Positions 17,401-19,159 of a DNA stretch of 19,159 nt are shown here, in pieces; the first letter of the stretch is position 1, and the number at the start of each line of letters is the position of its first letter. The DNA comes from Chloromonas sp. AAM2 (Eukaryota; Chlorophyta; Chlorophyceae; Chlamydomonadales; Chlamydomonadaceae). The stretch is taken from positions 858-20,016 of the forward strand of contig QAXH01002691.1 in the NCBI GenBank assembly GCA_004335635.1, read 5' to 3'. Position numbers and translations under genes: made by a program. The notes beneath the pieces are model-generated. The model had not been told where the DNA came from. It did no database searches and was given only the letters and a program-made list of their open reading frames with translations.

Positions 17401-19088
17401 CGAACACACTCCACACAAACACACCGATGCACACATCCATGCTACTAGGCACTAGCGTGCAGCACGGAGCCACGCCGCCACACATCACCACGATGCTGTG
17501 TGCCAACCAAACACACATGGGCAGCACAGCCAGTCAGTCGAGCGCTAATCCGTCAACAGACATCACTATCAACATCGCTGGGAACGAACGAGCGATGCCA
17601 CAAGGAAAAGAGCGGGGCAGGCACATGCTAGCACAGGGTGGTCGTGATAAAACTTTGGACCAGGCAGGTGCTGTGAAGTCAGGGGCCTCGGCATCAGCGA
17701 CTGGCTTGGGCGCAGCCGTTTGTTTTCCTTCCAGTGTTAGATCCGTGCTGCCTGTGCTTCCCAGTAATACAAAACTCCAACTCCTTGCGGCTGGTGATGG
17801 CCTATCCCTCACGCCCAGCAGTGGCCGGTGGGACTCGCCCTCCCATGGCCTGGGCAGCAGCACCAGTGCCAGCCTCACAAACAACATGCCCACACAGGGC
17901 AGCAGCTCCACTCATGCAGCCGACAAGCACCTGACCGCTGCATGGATGAGCAACCCGCTCAACGCCCTCAATCCATTGGCTACACCATCCAGTGGTCATG
18001 CCAGCCTTGACGCTGACGCAGCCCACGCCATCTCACACGCATCACACAACCAAGGCACGGGTCACACATCTACCACAATCCAAGCAAACGCCCCACCCAC
18101 CATCAATCTCGTCCCCACCCGCCACATATCCCCAGCACCAGGCACAGGCCACTCATCATCCTCTTGGATAGCAATCACTTGTGACAGCGCTGCAACCACA
18201 ACACAAGGCGTAGCCTCACCCGACCAGCGGCCTAGTTCTATGGACGCAAGCGGGACCCTGCGGCTGCAGGCCAGTGGCACACATCACAGTTCCTCTTCCT
18301 GGGCTATCGATGCCACGGGTGCTCAACGTCTGGTGCCAAAGGCACATGGTCAAGTGGCTCCCAAGCTGAGCATGGTTGAGGTTCTTCAGTTGAGCCATGA
18401 CGTTGCGTGTGGCCTGAGCTACCTGCACCAGCGCCCCGCACCCGCCCTGGAGAGCACTCCCTCAGATGGAAGCTCCAACGCACCCAGTGCAAGCAACAGC
18501 GGCAACACAGGAAACGAACACAGCATGATCGTGCACAGAGGTGAGGGTAACCAGTGTATGCCACTAGATAATGCAAACAAGTGGGTACCTTGCTGCCTCA
18601 CCTTGGGGTCTGTTAGCAACAGCTGACTGCTGTGCAGACGCATTGTCCAGCCGCGCTCAACGGCTTGATGGGTGTGGTATTCGCACGCTGACGCACACCT
18701 GCTTTCCCGCAGATCTCAAGCCTGACAACGTGTTGGTCAACTCCCAGGGTGTGGCCAAGATATGTGACTTCGGACTGGCACGCGTGCATGACAGCACCAC
18801 CATATACTCAGGTACGTACTTGCGCATGTGTGGCAGTGCACCGTTGGGTGTTGCAAGAATCTTGAGAAAGCTCGACCCATCCATCTGTGTCTCCCTGTTT
18901 TCTCTGTCCGTTCAGTGCACCTTGCTGTGGGCACCCTGCGCTACATGGCGCCTGAGCTGCTTGACGGGGAGAGCAGCAAGCCCATAACGGACCGGGTGGA
19001 CCTGTACAGCCTGGGCATGCTCATGTGGGAGATGGTTGCAGGAGAGGCGCCGTGGAAGGGAATGACGGATCCACAGATCATGACGGCG
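8304..19088 (+). CDS. Gene B: R-type-lectin transmembrane receptor kinase (TKL type), 3' end outside window
   Basis: Twenty-two exons: 8304-8412, 8540-8572, 8686-9001, 9378-9503, 10255-10462, 10853-10997, 11305-11429, 11659-11732, 12119-12289, 12569-12690, 13186-13325, 13782-13855, 14121-14231, 14632-14786, 15191-15274, 15539-15687, 15871-15999, 16454-16679, 16982-17135, 17264-18540, 18713-18811, 18916-19088. They total 4200 nt (1400 codons) in one frame. The protein is a predicted surface receptor: signal peptide, sushi-like, PPC-like and two R-type lectin modules, Pro-rich stalk, TM helix at 673-698, then a cytosolic protein kinase from about residue 820. It would transfer phosphate from ATP to Ser/Thr (HRDLKPDN-type loop) on ligand sensing. 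The last exon ends at a GTAAG donor, so kinase subdomains X-XI lie beyond the window. Its ligand is unknown; a glycan is inferred from the lectin fold. Confidence 0.9.
8540..8572 (+). other. Gene B exon 2: 33-nt microexon
   Basis: A CGCTGCAG acceptor and a GTGTGT donor bound 33 nt encoding GVHAGRQLLQA. Both ends are phase 1, so inclusion and skipping both keep frame. It is paralogous to gene A 7518-7553. Confidence 0.6.
8686..9503 (+). other. Gene B exons 3-4: sushi/CCP-like module
   Basis: Exons 8686-9001 and 9378-9503 join inside a Trp codon, exactly as in gene A. The core pattern is GTCDIP...PVTFYC...ELKC...QW...FPACPPC. The acceptor at 8685 (GGCTACTTACCAG) resembles gene A's GTGCTACTCAG and gives the needed phase. 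The N-terminal part adds four Cys (CARPE, ACK, CLTC) that gene A lacks, so the mature N-termini differ between the receptors. Confidence 0.6.
9318..9415 (+). repeat. Partial tandem duplication of exon 4 start
   Basis: GAGCACCACCTTCCC occurs at about 9324 and 9381, 57 bp (19 codons) apart and in the same frame. The upstream copy would read STTFPLCPVCQL beside the exon's STTFPACPPCRL. It lies in the intron; I see no acceptor of the right phase just before it. Confidence 0.75.
9893..10088. repeat. 40-bp minisatellite, about 5 copies
   Basis: The unit has GCGCCAATGGCAGACACGTC at its left end, then TGACGAGATGTGCATGTGGG. CAGACACGTC (or ...ATGTC) recurs at 9901, 9941, 9981, 10021 and 10053; the fourth unit has lost 8 bp. 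Each unit contains CAGACNNGTCTG, an inverted repeat. It lies in gene B's 751-bp intron, its longest, and is unrelated in sequence to the gene A array. Confidence 0.95.
10255..10997 (+). other. Gene B exons 5-6: PPC-like beta-sandwich
   Basis: Exons 10255-10462 and 10853-10997. Key strands are SFAFTIFGDS, RWITASTCG, DTVLRVREGC, SENDDFCGQQSQLAFLAVAG and YNIFLSSYNRTC, ending LTIWASAG. The intron falls after an Asn-Gly-Thr sequon in phase 0, as in gene A. It has the PPC-like pattern of secreted bacterial proteins; the alternative is another disulphide-bonded beta-sandwich family. Confidence 0.55.
11305..12690 (+). other. Gene B exons 7-10: R-type lectin beta-trefoil, module 1
   Basis: Exons of 125, 74, 171 and 122 nt. 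Features are CITAQ...LQQCNST, the YQYIQIKGVGNG strand, WDPPQPEEQFSV, then FYQIQHPSSGTCVSW...LLPCGATDASQAFSL. The ricin-B fold is called from the paired Cys in thirds 1 and 3 and the Q-x-aromatic strand ends. The last 94 nt of the first exon are identical to gene A. Expected role: extracellular glycan binding, specificity unknown. Confidence 0.8.
12691..13185 (+). other. Gene B intron between the lectin modules
   Basis: A 495-bp intron. Its first ~110 bases are very similar to the start of gene A's matching intron and keep the upstream frame open for 36 codons to a TAA. CATCCATTCATC-type short repeats sit at 13141-13170. Nothing else is recognised. Confidence 0.6.
13186..14786 (+). other. Gene B exons 11-14: R-type lectin beta-trefoil, module 2
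   Basis: Exons of 140, 74, 111 and 155 nt. The thirds are KCWEA...LARCNSTS...YQTFVVRD; GGGFVRLEEQGSG...MGQMWSLIELRDG; TYRIVNALTSLCM...SVCADGG...SGQAFILNRL. All three end in a Gln-x-Trp/Phe strand, the cleanest R-type lectin signature in the window. Intron phases (1, 0, 2, 2, 1) repeat those of module 1. Confidence 0.85.
13326..13781 (+). other. Gene B intron, no further feature seen
   Basis: A 456-bp intron within lectin module 2. It begins with a short GGAGTAATGCA/CGAGTAATGCA direct repeat (13332-13361). No exon-like segment or paralogous match is seen. Confidence 0.55.
14787..15190 (+). other. Gene B intron with possible cryptic Cys-rich exon
   Basis: After a GATCTGACAG acceptor at 14946 the frame stays open from 14947 for over 70 codons, beginning GACAPCDASGTCIEQC. 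An exit donor of fitting phase exists (GAAG|GTGTCT near 15029) but is weak, and gene A has no counterpart. I do not include it in the gene model. Confidence 0.25.
15191..15274 (+). other. Gene B exon 15: proline-rich stalk
   Basis: The 84-nt exon encodes PPTPPPAPPKPPALPTSPAP and then PDSVSSD. It links the lectin modules to the membrane and is probably extended and possibly glycosylated. It joins in phase 1 on both sides. Confidence 0.82.
15539..15687 (+). other. Gene B exon 16: transmembrane helix
   Basis: Residues 673-698 form one hydrophobic helix (GLIVGVVVGPVCLAVLVCLL, then VWAWII) followed by RRR, with a GSGSS linker before it. This gives an outside-N, inside-C topology. GxxxG (Gly677, Gly681) is kept in gene A and could mediate helix pairing. 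Confidence 0.95.
15871..15999 (+). other. Gene B exon 17: juxtamembrane segment
   Basis: A 43-codon cytosolic exon (ELTKPDLLDTESVPKYST...) between the TM helix and the kinase. It is charged and rich in Ser/Thr/Lys and ends in phase 0 at GGG|GTGAGT. Such segments often regulate receptor kinases by phosphorylation; no specific motif is recognised. Confidence 0.8.
16000..16453 (+). other. Gene B intron before the kinase exons
   Basis: A 454-bp intron ending in a strong CCGCCACCACCCCAG acceptor. Nothing else is recognised; open frames here have no conserved motif. Confidence 0.6.
16454..19088 (+). other. Gene B protein kinase domain (TKL type), incomplete at right edge
   Basis: Five exons. A linker (residues 758-820) leads to the Gly-rich loop GRGATALV (831-838, split by an intron inside Gly833) and the beta-3 lysine in LLAAKVL (Lys856). 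The alpha-C glutamate is probably Glu876; HPNIVRLYG follows and then the hinge LIMELL with Met905 as gatekeeper. The catalytic loop is HRDLKPDNVLVN (His1308-Arg1309-Asp1310, Asn1315), the metal site DFG (1328-1330), and the activation segment ends GTLRYMAPELL. Then comes DRVDLYSLGMLMWEMVAGEA. All catalytic residues are present, so an active RD kinase with Ser/Thr specificity (DLKPxN) is expected. The GTLRYMAPE and W-E-M style is that of TKL kinases. An intron splits HR from D. The C-lobe end is outside the window. Confidence 0.95.
17367..18362 (+). other. Low-complexity insert within the kinase domain
   Basis: Residues ~919-1250 separate the hinge/alpha-D region (SSLKRRLAQG) from alpha-E (KLSMVEVLQLSHDVACGLSYL). 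They are rich in Ser, Thr, Ala, His, Pro and Gln, with no predicted fold. A short motif repeats: GHSSSSWIAI (His1180) and HHSSSSWAID (His1225). It is read in one open exon of 1277 nt. A second, ~30-residue Ser/Asn/Gly-rich insert follows at 18432..18521, just before HRD. Confidence 0.85.
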
Positions 19089-19159
19089 GTAAGCCAGGGC
19101 ACACAAGAGGAGAGGGACTTAGGCCAGGAAAGAGGGAGGGAATACCCCGAGGTCAAGGC
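19089..19159 (+). other. Gene B intron running off the right edge
   Basis: Starts with GTAAGCC after an alanine codon (phase 0). The remaining C-lobe exons, stop codon and polyadenylation signal are not in the window. Confidence 0.75.

Overview
The window is nuclear DNA of an intron-rich eukaryote, most likely a green alga (Chlorophyta; a volvocalean/chlamydomonadalean type is my best guess). The grounds are many short exons separated by 100-750 bp introns with GTGAGT/GTAAGT donors and TGCAG acceptors, tyrosine-kinase-like (TKL) receptor kinases, and intronic minisatellites. The genus cannot be fixed from the sequence alone. I see no bacterial operon, tRNA, rRNA, CRISPR array or transposase gene.

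There are two genes. They are paralogues arranged head to head, so the window is one large, diverged inverted duplication centred near position 8.1 kb. Gene A runs leftward from its ATG at 7867 and leaves the window just after its transmembrane exon (331..470); its kinase part should lie to the left. Gene B runs rightward from its ATG at 8304 and is still inside its kinase domain at the right edge. Between the ATGs lie 436 bp (7868..8303), the presumed shared promoter, containing an 11-bp perfect inverted repeat.

Both genes encode the same order of parts: signal peptide, a phase-1 microexon, a sushi/CCP-like module, a PPC-like beta-sandwich, two tandem ricin-B-type (R-type) lectin beta-trefoils, a proline-rich stalk and one transmembrane helix. 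In gene B this is followed by a juxtamembrane region and a TKL-type kinase. The reading frame closes exactly: 16 exons of gene A sum to 2088 nt (696 codons) and 22 exons of gene B to 4200 nt (1400 codons), and every junction is phase-compatible and matches its paralogous junction. Gene B's kinase carries a low-complexity insert of about 330 residues and a second one of about 30 residues within its catalytic core.

Working hypothesis: a divergently transcribed pair of cell-surface lectin receptor kinases that bind extracellular or cell-wall glycans. The paralogues show patchy identity. Some exons and introns are nearly identical beside strongly diverged ones, which suggests gene conversion between the arms. 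The remaining sequence is intron, with two minisatellites, an AT-rich island and small local duplications described below.
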